DNA from: Mucilaginibacter sp. JRF
Lineage (GTDB): Bacteria; Bacteroidota; Bacteroidia; Sphingobacteriales; Sphingobacteriaceae
Direction of reading: 5' to 3'
NCBI RefSeq assembly: GCF_015223065.1
Contig: NZ_JADFBY010000003.1
Coordinates: forward strand, 519,165-583,164
Length of the DNA stretch: 64,000 bases
In this document: positions 33,874-41,461 of the stretch, in pieces
How the letters are laid out: the number at the start of each line of letters is the position of its first letter
How positions within the stretch are numbered: position 1 is the stretch's first letter
Translations under genes and position numbers: made by a program
The notes under the pieces: generated by a model
Seen by the model: the letters and a program-made list of their open reading frames with translations, nothing else
The model's database searches: none
What the model was told of the DNA's origin: nothing

Positions 33874-35328
33874 ATGGCTAAAACCAAGATCGCTTACGTT
33901 TGCCAGAGCTGTGGCTACGAATCGCCTAAATGGCTGGGAAAATGCCCATCATGCGGGCAGTGGAATACTTTTGCCGAGGAGATACTCGAAAAAAACAACG
34001 CCTCGGTACCCGATTGGAAAGCCAACCCATCAACCAGTTTGCAACGTGCCAATAAGCCCGTACCGGTATCAGAGATAACCTTTAGCGAGGAGCATCGCCT
34101 GCTTACGCCCGATGCGGAGTTTAACCGAGTGCTGGGCGGCGGCATTGTTGCCGGATCGCTGGTATTGATAGGCGGTGAACCGGGCATAGGTAAATCAACC
34201 CTGATGTTGCAGCTGGCCTTGAACATGCCTAACCTTAAGGTGCTCTATGTATCGGGCGAGGAAAGCGACAGGCAGATAAAGATGCGGGCGGAAAGGTTGA
34301 CCCCCCAACCCCCTGAAGGGGGAGCTCTTGATTTGGGGGCATCATCAAATATTCCCCCTTTAGGGGGCAAGGGGGCTTTTATATTGACCGAAACATCAAC
34401 CCAAAACATATTTAAGCAGATAGAGCAACTGGAGCCTGAACTGGTAGTGATCGATTCGATACAGACCTTGCATTCGGCGCATATTGAATCAACCCCGGGC
34501 AGCGTATCGCAGGTGCGTGAGTGTACTGCGGAGTTGCTGCGTTTTGCCAAGGAAACTTCTACTCCGGTTTTCCTGATCGGCCATATAACGAAAGACGGTA
34601 TGATAGCAGGCCCCAAAATACTGGAGCATATGGTTGATACCGTTTTGCAGTTTGAGGGCGACAGGCACCATGTATACCGCATTTTACGGGCTGTTAAAAA
34701 CCGTTTTGGTTCGGCATCCGAGTTGGGGATATATGAGATGCTGGGCGAAGGGCTACGTGAAGTTTCAAACCCATCCGAGATACTATTATCGCAACGAGAT
34801 GAACCACTGAGCGGCGTAACCATATCGGCTACCTTAGAGGGTATGCGCCCAATGCTGATTGAAACACAGGCGCTGGTAAGTACATCACCCTACGGCACGC
34901 CACAGCGTACCGCTACGGGCTTTGATACCAAGCGCATGAATATGCTGCTGGCTGTGCTCGAAAAGCGCTGTGGTTTCAGATTAGGGGCTAAGGACGTGTT
35001 TCTGAACATTACCGGTGGCATCCGTGTGGAAGATCCGGCTATTGACCTGGGTTTGGCCGCCGCTATCATATCATCGCATGAGGATATGCCTATCGCGACT
35101 AAGGTTTGTTTCGCGGGCGAGATCGGTCTGTCCGGCGAGATCCGTGCTGTTAACCGGGTGGAACAGCGCATTGCCGAGGCGCAAAAACTGGGCTTCGAGC
35201 AAATATTCATCTCAAAATATAACCTGCCCAAAGCGGGCGATAAAAAGCGTATCGACTTTTCACGCTACACTATTGATGTTAAAACGGTAGGCAATATCGA
35301 GGAAGTTTTCAGCCTTTTATTCGGATAA
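33874..35328 (+). CDS. radA: DNA repair protein RadA, with an in-frame repeat insertion
   Basis: A 484-residue RadA, a RecA-like helicase that extends recombination intermediates. It has the N-terminal C4 zinc finger (CQSCGYESPKWLGKCPSC), Walker A GGEPGIGKST, YVSGEES, Walker B LVVIDSIQT, the KNRFG motif and the C-terminal Lon-protease-like domain. Residues about 142-169 are unusual. Between MRAERL and LTETS the protein is about 19 residues longer than Escherichia RadA, and the insert (PQPPEGGALDLG...PPLGGKG) is encoded by a double palindrome of C/G runs. The frame is kept, so the protein is probably functional. Confidence 0.95.
   Translation: MAKTKIAYVCQSCGYESPKWLGKCPSCGQWNTFAEEILEKNNASVPDWKANPSTSLQRANKPVPVSEITFSEEHRLLTPDAEFNRVLGGGIVAGSLVLIGGEPGIGKSTLMLQLALNMPNLKVLYVSGEESDRQIKMRAERLTPQPPEGGALDLGASSNIPPLGGKGAFILTETSTQNIFKQIEQLEPELVVIDSIQTLHSAHIESTPGSVSQVRECTAELLRFAKETSTPVFLIGHITKDGMIAGPKILEHMVDTVLQFEGDRHHVYRILRAVKNRFGSASELGIYEMLGEGLREVSNPSEILLSQRDEPLSGVTISATLEGMRPMLIETQALVSTSPYGTPQRTATGFDTKRMNMLLAVLEKRCGFRLGAKDVFLNITGGIRVEDPAIDLGLAAAIISSHEDMPIATKVCFAGEIGLSGEIRAVNRVEQRIAEAQKLGFEQIFISKYNLPKAGDKKRIDFSRYTIDVKTVGNIEEVFSLLFG
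34301..34376. repeat. C/G-run double palindrome inserted in radA
   Basis: The left arm has cccccc-aa-ccccc-tgaa-ggggg (34301-34322). The right arm has ccccc-ttta-ggggg-caa-ggggg (34354-34375). The two arms are inverted copies of each other with few mismatches, and each contains its own small hairpin. About 28 bases of ordinary sequence separate them. It lies fully inside an open coding frame. Confidence 0.85.
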
Positions 35329-35399
35329 AATAGCGGCTGATTATAAGCTCGGCAAACAAAAAAGCGTTCATCAATATTAAATGCACATTTACTTTTAAT

Positions 35400-35876
35400 A
35401 TGAAACGCGTAATCACCACCGCCCTTAGCCTTATATTATTTATTGGCAGCTATAGCTGTTTTGCCCAGGCATCAAAAAAACCGGCAAGCAAAACTTTGTA
35501 CAGTACCATTATCGGGTTAGATAAGCAGGTTTTTGATGCTTATAACAAGTGCGATCTGGATAAATTTGAAGGGTATTTTACTGCCGATGTAGAGTTTTTT
35601 CATGACCGCACAGGCTATACCTCATCCCGGCACGATCTGATGAGATCAATGCGTACCCTTTGCGATAACGGCGGACTTGAACGTGTATTGGTAAGCGCAA
35701 AGGTTTATCAGCTGGAATTTTACGGCGCTTTAGAAACAGGCGTAAACACGTTTTACAAAGTAATCAACGGCAAACGCAAGCTGGTGAATACCGCGCGCTT
35801 TATTCATGTTTGGAAACAGGATGATGACGGCTGGAAGATATCGCGCGTTATCAGTTACGATCATCAGGCTAAATAA
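35400..35876 (+). CDS. Secreted NTF2-like (DUF4440) protein
   Basis: A 158-residue protein with a signal peptide (cleavage after CFAQ). The mature part is a single cystatin/NTF2-like fold: helix GLDKQVFDAYNKCDLDKFEGYF, then TADVEFFHDRTGY, and closing strands FIHVWKQDDDGWKISRVISYDH. The DUF4440 family is widespread with unknown or varied roles. It lies 32 bases before another small secreted protein on the same strand. Confidence 0.85.
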   Translation: MKRVITTALSLILFIGSYSCFAQASKKPASKTLYSTIIGLDKQVFDAYNKCDLDKFEGYFTADVEFFHDRTGYTSSRHDLMRSMRTLCDNGGLERVLVSAKVYQLEFYGALETGVNTFYKVINGKRKLVNTARFIHVWKQDDDGWKISRVISYDHQAK

Positions 35877-35908
35877 AACCATACCTGCCGGCTGTTGTTA
35901 TTAAGGGC

Positions 35909-36367
35909 ATGAAAGCATGGCGTTTATTACTCCCGATCATATTTTTTAGTATTACCTCGACAGCATTCGCTCAGCAAACAGCTTTGCCGCATGGCATGGT
36001 ATTCGGTACTAAGGCTGATACGGCTAACTCTGTAGAAGCAACCAAACTGCGCGATCTGATGGGTAAAAAGAAGCGTATAACCACTGTAGTTAAAGGCACT
36101 GTTGAACGTGTTACCGACGAAAAGGGTGGCTGGTTTGTAATAAGCACAGGCAAGGGCGTACCCATCTATGCCCATTTCAGAGATTTTAATGTTACCCTGC
36201 CATCGCAAATTAAAGGGCGTGTGGTAATAATAAGCGGCGTAGCCAAGCGCGAGTTCACGGCCGATGATCACCAGCATTTTGCAGGCGATACCGTAAGCTA
36301 CAGCACCACATCAAAAATGAGTGATGCTATCAACTTTGAGGTTAAGGGATTGATGGTGTATAAATAA
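35909..36367 (+). CDS. Secreted DUF4920-like protein
   Basis: A 152-residue protein with a signal peptide (cleavage after AFAQ). The domain has VVKGTVERVTDEKGGWFVIS, VPIYAHFRDFNVTLPSQIKG and VVIISGVAKREF, a small beta-barrel pattern fitting DUF4920. The canonical Cys pair of that family (C-x-K-G-C-W) is not seen; the position reads DEKGGWF. Its function is unknown. It shares an operon with the NTF2-like gene and is followed by a terminator. Confidence 0.7.
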   Translation: MKAWRLLLPIIFFSITSTAFAQQTALPHGMVFGTKADTANSVEATKLRDLMGKKKRITTVVKGTVERVTDEKGGWFVISTGKGVPIYAHFRDFNVTLPSQIKGRVVIISGVAKREFTADDHQHFAGDTVSYSTTSKMSDAINFEVKGLMVYK

Positions 36368-36397
36368 AAAAAGACCGCCTAATAGCGGTCTTTTTTT
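36366..36397 (+). terminator. Bidirectional terminator
   Basis: The stem aaaaaaagaccgc / gcggtcttttttt with loop ctaata lies between convergent genes, with A and T tracts suited to both directions. Confidence 0.9.
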
Positions 36398-36413
36398 ATC
36401 GGGTCAGCTGATG

Positions 36414-36941
36414 TTACATATACTTGTAAGCTATACCCTTTTTAATATCCTGATTGCCACCAAGGCCGCCATTAGCCACGTTGGTCGCTTTTTCAAAAGT
36501 TATCAATACAAATGGACAACCCAGCTCAGCAGCGGCTTGCTTTAATTTTTTCTCTGCTGATTTTTCGCTTGAGCTACCGGTATGGAAGTTGATGAAAGCT
36601 GTTTTACCTTTAATGTCGCCACCTTTACTAAGGCCTGCAATCTCGCTTTTGTCTTCCAATACAATCACCTTTTCCCAGTCGTTTTTGCCGGCCACAACAA
36701 TTTTGTCAGTAAGCTTTTCGGTACGGCCGCTTTTGCCATAAACAATTTTTTCGATAGCGTATTTGCTTACAACCTGCTCGGCATCCTCATTAACATACTT
36801 AAAAATAACAGTGAATTCGGCAACGCGAATTACGTTGGCCTCAACAGTTTCGCCTGAATGTTTTACGATTTTGTCAGCTTGAGCGAAGCTGTAAAAAAAT
36901 ACACCAAATACTAATACTAAAGTTAGTAGAGCTTTTTTCAT
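36414..36941 (-). CDS. Secreted conserved hypothetical protein
   Basis: A 175-residue protein with a signal peptide (MKKALLTLVLVFGVFF..., cleavage after SFAQ). Its first mature segment (DKIVKHSGETVEANVIRVAEFTVIFKY) is a small beta-rich domain. The C-terminal part (SAEKKLKQAAAELGCPFVLI) is alpha/beta. It resembles Bacteroidota secreted proteins annotated only as hypothetical. No catalytic motif is seen. It is convergent to the DUF4920-like gene. Confidence 0.7.
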   Translation of the reverse strand: MKKALLTLVLVFGVFFYSFAQADKIVKHSGETVEANVIRVAEFTVIFKYVNEDAEQVVSKYAIEKIVYGKSGRTEKLTDKIVVAGKNDWEKVIVLEDKSEIAGLSKGGDIKGKTAFINFHTGSSSEKSAEKKLKQAAAELGCPFVLITFEKATNVANGGLGGNQDIKKGIAYKYM

Positions 36942-37063
36942 AAAATGATAAGTTTAGATTATTACTTCTTTTAAATTACTGTTTTAAATATAGGCAATTT
37001 TGTATTAAGTAATAGCGATGCTTTGATTAAGTATTTGATCAAGTTGTAATATAAATAAAAAAA

Positions 37064-37103
37064 AGTCCATGTTTTTGGGATGCTAACTCCCAAAACATGG
37101 ACT
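37064..37103 (-). terminator. Terminator of the carB / membrane-protein transcript
   Basis: On the minus strand, arms agtccatgttttggga and tcccaaaaacatggact pair over 16 bases with one bulge, followed by a run of T. It ends the minus-strand gene at 37126 and probably the carB operon. Confidence 0.85.
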
Positions 37104-37125
37104 ATCTGTGATCTAAAATTAAAGA

Positions 37126-37803
37126 TCAGTTAAATGACGCGTTTGATTTCAATACTGAAGCGTCCAGATCCAAATCGTGCTGAAACAGCTCGCGTATCTT
37201 TTGATTTACCTCTTTACGGTTAACGGTGGCGGCATCGCGGCGGCATTTGAGGTAATGCTCGCGGGCTATCTTTTCGGCCAGCTGGCCAACTGTTTTAACA
37301 GTTAGTTGCTTGCCCCGTTTTTTAGCCATAAATGATCCGGCGGCAAAAGCGGCTAAGCCAACAACACCTGCTTGCCAGTTAAAGTAAAAAGCGGCTACAG
37401 ATAGGATGAACAATACTATCAGGCCCCATATAACGCTTTGCTTTGGTTGCAAAACATTTAAGCGTAAGCCCATCTCATGCTCCATATCGGCCACAAGTTG
37501 CAGGCGTTCCTCCTCGGGGAAAACATCCTTAAGGCACGTGTTGGTATTGATGGCGCACCTGTCAATAGTAGTTGAGGTGGTTATGGCGTTGCGCAGCATA
37601 TAAAAGGCATGCTGTGTAGTGCAAACATCATTATGTTCAAGCTTTAGTTTGCTGTGAACCGTGTTGCACAAATCGCCAATGGTATGAATTTTTTGAAGAT
37701 CATTCGGCGTAAACTGTACGCCGAACGATCTTTCTATTTTCACTAAAACGTCTTCCAGATCCTCGCGATCCACGTTTTTGAGCATTAATAACTTATGATC
37801 CAT
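37126..37803 (-). CDS. Acyl-carrier-protein-like membrane protein without the carrier serine
   Basis: A 225-residue protein. Residues 9-55 (NVDREDLEDVLVKIERSFGV, LQKIHTIGDLCNTV) align well with helices II-IV of acyl carrier proteins. The D-S-L motif that carries phosphopantetheine reads D-R-E, so it cannot be loaded in the normal way. A Cys-containing middle region and two hydrophobic helices (about 125-165) follow, then a charged C-terminal part (KTVGQLAEKIAREHYLK). Its function is unknown. It lies 41 bases after carB on the same strand. Confidence 0.65.
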   Translation of the reverse strand: MDHKLLMLKNVDREDLEDVLVKIERSFGVQFTPNDLQKIHTIGDLCNTVHSKLKLEHNDVCTTQHAFYMLRNAITTSTTIDRCAINTNTCLKDVFPEEERLQLVADMEHEMGLRLNVLQPKQSVIWGLIVLFILSVAAFYFNWQAGVVGLAAFAAGSFMAKKRGKQLTVKTVGQLAEKIAREHYLKCRRDAATVNRKEVNQKIRELFQHDLDLDASVLKSNASFN

Positions 37804-37844
37804 TAATTAAAGAACAAGTTCTACAATCAGAGAAAATCAGCTTT

Positions 37845-40661
37845 TTATTTACTTAGGTACATTGATTTCTCTTTATACAAATGCCTGAAGTATGGGTCTT
37901 GCAGGTCAGGAATAAAGCGTATCGCCTCACCTGTCGACTTCATTTCAGGGCCAAGCTCCTTAGCCACTTCAGGGAATTTATCGTACGAGAACACCGGCTC
38001 TTTGATAGCGTAGCCTTTTGGTTTACGTACAATGGTAAAGTCTTTAAGCTTGTTAACACCCATCATTACCTTGGCTGCTATGTTGATGTAAGGTACATCA
38101 TAAGCCTTGGCTATGAATGGTACGGTACGTGATGCGCGCGGGTTAGCCTCTATCACATATACTTTTTCATCCTTAATGGCAAACTGTATGTTAAGTAAGC
38201 CACGCACGTTAAGCGCTTTGGCCAGCTTTTCGGTATAGTCTTCCATTTGTTTGATTACATTGTCTGACAGATCAAACGGAGGCAATACCGCGTATGAGTC
38301 GCCTGAGTGGATACCGGCAGGCTCAATGTGCTCCATCAAACCAATAATGTGTACATCCTCACCATCGCTTATAGAGTCTGACTCGGCCTCAGCGGCACGG
38401 TCAAGGAAATGGTCGATCAGTACACGGTTACCCGGCAGGTTCTTCAGTAAACTTACTACCGCTTTTTCCAGGTCTTCATCGTTTATCACAATGCTCATGC
38501 CCTGGCCGCCTAATACGTAGCTTGGGCGTACCAGTACAGGATAACCTACATGGTGGGCTACTTCAAGCGCTTCTTCAGCACTTTCGGCAACACCATATTT
38601 TGGATACGGGATTTCAAGATCTTTCAGCATGTCAGAGAAACGGCCGCGATCCTCAGCGATATCCATATTATCAAATGAAGTACCGATGATGCGGATGCCG
38701 TGCTCATGCAGCTTCTCAGCCATTTTAAGGGCTGTTTGGCCGCCCAGTTGAACCACTACACCGTAAGGTTGCTCCAGGTCGATGATCTCGCGTACGTGCT
38801 CCCAGAATACAGGCTCAAAGTACAGCTTATCGGCCATGTTAAAGTCGGTTGATACGGTTTCAGGGTTACAGTTAACCATGATAGCCTCAAAACCGGATTC
38901 TTTGGCTGCAAGCAGACCATGCACACAGCTATAATCAAACTCAATACCCTGGCCAATACGGTTAGGGCCTGAGCCTAATACTATTATTTTTTTCCTGTCG
39001 CTTACTATTGATTCGTTTTCGCCCTCGTAGGTTGAGTAATAGTAAGGTGTTTTTGCAGGGAACTCGGCAGCACAGGTATCAACCATTTTGTATACGCGGC
39101 GTATACCCAGTTGCTTGCGGCGCTGGTACACATCTTCTTCAGTTGTGTTGGTAAGCACGTAAGCAATTTGCGCGTCAGAAAAACCTTTTTGTTTCAGGGT
39201 GAACAGGAAGTCTTCAGGAATATTATTCAGTGAATAACGGCGAAGCTCATTCTCCATGCTCACCACCTCTTGTATCTGGTTCAGGAACCAGCGGTCGATC
39301 TTGGTAGCTTTACGTACCGATTCGATAGGCACGCCAAGGCTCAAGGCATCGTATATATGGAACAGCCTGTCCCAGCTTGGGTGCTCAAGGCTGTGCATAA
39401 TTTCTTCAAGGTTGCGGCTCTGGCGACCATCAGCACCTAAACCGGCACGACCAATCTCCAAGCTCTGACAAGCCTTTTGCAGCGCCTCGATAAAGGTACG
39501 GCCAATGCCCATTACCTCACCTACCGATTTCATTTGCAGACCTAACTCGCGGTTAGCGCCCTTAAATTTATCAAAGTTCCAGCGAGGTATCTTCACGATC
39601 ACGTAATCCAGCGTTGGCTCAAAGTAGGCCGAAGTGGTTTTGGTGATCTGATTTTCTATTTCATCCAGGTTATAGCCAATTGCCAGTTTAGCGGCAATTT
39701 TAGCGATAGGGTAACCGGTAGCTTTTGATGCCAGGGCCGATGAACGTGATACACGCGGGTTGATCTCGATGGCGATGATCTCCTCATTGGCCGGGTTAAC
39801 CGAGAATTGTACGTTACAGCCGCCGGCAAAGTTACCAATGGCGCGCATCATCTTGATGGCCTGGTTACGCATTTCCTGGTAGCAACGGTCGCTCAGCGTC
39901 ATGGCAGGGGCCACGGTTATTGAGTCGCCGGTGTGGATGCCCATCGGGTCAAAGTTCTCGATAGAACAGATGATGATCACGTTGTCGCGGCTATCGCGCA
40001 GCAGCTCCAGCTCATATTCTTTCCAGCCTAAAACCGCTTGCTCAACCAGTACCTCGTGGGTTGGTGATGCTTGCAGGCCACGGCTAAGGGCGGCGTCAAA
40101 TTCTTCCTTTTTATGTACAAAGCCTGCGCCTTTACCACCCAGCGTATAGCTTGGGCGAATTACCAGCGGGAAACCAATTTCCTGCGCGGCTTCTTTACCT
40201 TCTAAAAATGAGTTGGCAATTTTTGAGGTAGCAACACCTACGCCAATATCAACCATCAGCTGGCGGAAGGCTTCGCGGTTTTCGGTTTTTTCGATAGCGG
40301 CAATATCAACACCAATTATCTTAACACCGTATTTTTCCCAGATGCCCTGCTCGTCGGCATTTATACAAAGGTTTAGCGCGGTTTGGCCACCCATGGTAGG
40401 CAGTACGGCGTCAATTTGCTGCTCCTGTAAAATTTGTTCGATGCTTTCGCAGGTTAGCGGCAGCAGGTACACATTATCAGCAATAACCTTATCCGTCATG
40501 ATAGTGGCGGGGTTGCTGTTAATGATAGTTACCGAAATGCCTTCCTCTTTTAAAGAAAGTGCAGCTTGTGAGCCTGAGTAATCAAACTCGCAGGCCTGGC
40601 CTATAATGATAGGGCCTGAACCAATAATTAATACCGATTTGATGGAAGTATTTTTGGGCAT
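37845..40661 (-). CDS. carB: Carbamoyl-phosphate synthase large chain, without the regulatory domain
   Basis: A 938-residue CarB with both ATP-grasp halves. The first half begins KSVLIIGSGPIIIGQACEFDYS and the second contains VLGSGPNRIGQGIEFDYS, each followed by PTMGGQTALN / QLGGQTALK loops and carbamate/ATP-binding motifs. It makes carbamoyl phosphate for pyrimidines and arginine. The Escherichia enzyme has 1073 residues; the missing part equals the C-terminal MGS allosteric domain (UMP/ornithine/IMP control). I believe this short form is usual in Bacteroidota. carA is not in the window. Confidence 0.95.
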   Translation of the reverse strand: MPKNTSIKSVLIIGSGPIIIGQACEFDYSGSQAALSLKEEGISVTIINSNPATIMTDKVIADNVYLLPLTCESIEQILQEQQIDAVLPTMGGQTALNLCINADEQGIWEKYGVKIIGVDIAAIEKTENREAFRQLMVDIGVGVATSKIANSFLEGKEAAQEIGFPLVIRPSYTLGGKGAGFVHKKEEFDAALSRGLQASPTHEVLVEQAVLGWKEYELELLRDSRDNVIIICSIENFDPMGIHTGDSITVAPAMTLSDRCYQEMRNQAIKMMRAIGNFAGGCNVQFSVNPANEEIIAIEINPRVSRSSALASKATGYPIAKIAAKLAIGYNLDEIENQITKTTSAYFEPTLDYVIVKIPRWNFDKFKGANRELGLQMKSVGEVMGIGRTFIEALQKACQSLEIGRAGLGADGRQSRNLEEIMHSLEHPSWDRLFHIYDALSLGVPIESVRKATKIDRWFLNQIQEVVSMENELRRYSLNNIPEDFLFTLKQKGFSDAQIAYVLTNTTEEDVYQRRKQLGIRRVYKMVDTCAAEFPAKTPYYYSTYEGENESIVSDRKKIIVLGSGPNRIGQGIEFDYSCVHGLLAAKESGFEAIMVNCNPETVSTDFNMADKLYFEPVFWEHVREIIDLEQPYGVVVQLGGQTALKMAEKLHEHGIRIIGTSFDNMDIAEDRGRFSDMLKDLEIPYPKYGVAESAEEALEVAHHVGYPVLVRPSYVLGGQGMSIVINDEDLEKAVVSLLKNLPGNRVLIDHFLDRAAEAESDSISDGEDVHIIGLMEHIEPAGIHSGDSYAVLPPFDLSDNVIKQMEDYTEKLAKALNVRGLLNIQFAIKDEKVYVIEANPRASRTVPFIAKAYDVPYINIAAKVMMGVNKLKDFTIVRKPKGYAIKEPVFSYDKFPEVAKELGPEMKSTGEAIRFIPDLQDPYFRHLYKEKSMYLSK

Positions 40662-40736
40662 AGGGCTTTTTTAATTCAAAAAGTTAAAGTTATAGCCTTC
40701 ATCCATTTAGACTGGACTTACGGACTGTTTCCTATG

Positions 40737-40772
40737 CGCTGAAAGCGAGGATAAAACCGACTTCAGCGTCGG
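40737..40772 (-). promoter_or_regulatory. Possible attenuator in the carB leader
   Basis: On the minus strand a hairpin ccgac-gctgaa-gtcgg (40772-40757) is followed by ttttat. Its loop and the right arm also contain cgctgaa (40768-40762), which can pair instead with ttcagcg further on (40743-40737). The two pairings exclude each other, the layout of a terminator/antiterminator switch, about 75-110 bases before the carB start. Confidence 0.35.
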
Positions 40773-40776
40773 GGTG

Positions 40777-40784
40777 CAAAGATA
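40777..40784 (-). promoter_or_regulatory. TAnnTTTG promoter box of carB
   Basis: Read on the minus strand, tatctttg fits the -7 consensus. It implies an untranslated leader of about 110 bases before the ATG at 40661. Confidence 0.5.
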
Positions 40785-40823
40785 GAACTTATTGCATTAA
40801 ATTGCGGGGATTTTTGTAAAATT

Positions 40824-41459
40824 TTAATGGTCTTTATTAACCATTGTTAGTACAGCTGTTTTAGCTCTGAAATTGATGAGTTCAGCCACCGCTAAATTAG
40901 GCACCCAGCTTAAAAAAGCGATGATGAGATAATTGTTTTCAAACTGCACGCCCATGCCCGCCACGCTAAGCAGCCATATATACAAACGCAGCATAACCGC
41001 CGCGAAGGCCAGCGCGTAGCTACGGCGCATCATATTAACGTGGCCCTGCACATCGCCCTTTTTAATTTTCACCCAGGCGGCTATGGTAAACACTATCCAC
41101 AAAGTGTTTTGCAGCATGAATGATATGAACACGCCCGCGCCCCTGTTTATAAAGAACGACATAACGTACGCTCCCGGCGCGGCAAACAATAGTATACCCA
41201 GTATGTACACCTTGCCCAGTGCCCTGTGCAGCGGGCGGTTATTGTATACCCTTTTTGAGAATTGGAAAAAGCCTGCCAGCAATATTATGCTACTGGCAAA
41301 AATATGGCTGTAAAAGGCAGGCAGATAATACCCTGTTTGCACGGCGGCCTGCTTAAGCTTTAAAAAATCAACATCGGGCTTAAACGACAGGTATTGTATA
41401 GTGCCCGCGCAAAGCGCCACTATCCAAAACAATGCGAATATCCTTAAAAACGTGTACAT
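40824..41459 (-). CDS. DUF2306 membrane protein
   Basis: A 211-residue protein with about six membrane helices and the DUF2306 signatures: YSHIFASSIILLAGFFQFS, HRALGKVYILGIL (conserved His), and GHVNMMRRSYALAFAAVMLR. The conserved histidines suggest a metal or haem ligand role, as in related four-helix membrane proteins, but the function is not known. It begins 2 bases after the WG-repeat gene, so the two are co-transcribed. Confidence 0.85.
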   Translation of the reverse strand: MYTFLRIFALFWIVALCAGTIQYLSFKPDVDFLKLKQAAVQTGYYLPAFYSHIFASSIILLAGFFQFSKRVYNNRPLHRALGKVYILGILLFAAPGAYVMSFFINRGAGVFISFMLQNTLWIVFTIAAWVKIKKGDVQGHVNMMRRSYALAFAAVMLRLYIWLLSVAGMGVQFENNYLIIAFLSWVPNLAVAELINFRAKTAVLTMVNKDH

Positions 41460-41461
41460 GC

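Noticed and set aside
34301..34376. A frameshift or sequencing error in radA
   Set aside because: The frame is open through the element and resumes the conserved RadA sequence (LTETSTQNIF) on the other side, so it is a true in-frame insertion in this assembly.
37845..40661. CarB as a truncated pseudogene
   Set aside because: The end falls exactly at the boundary of the MGS regulatory domain and both synthetase halves are intact, which fits a natural short form rather than decay.
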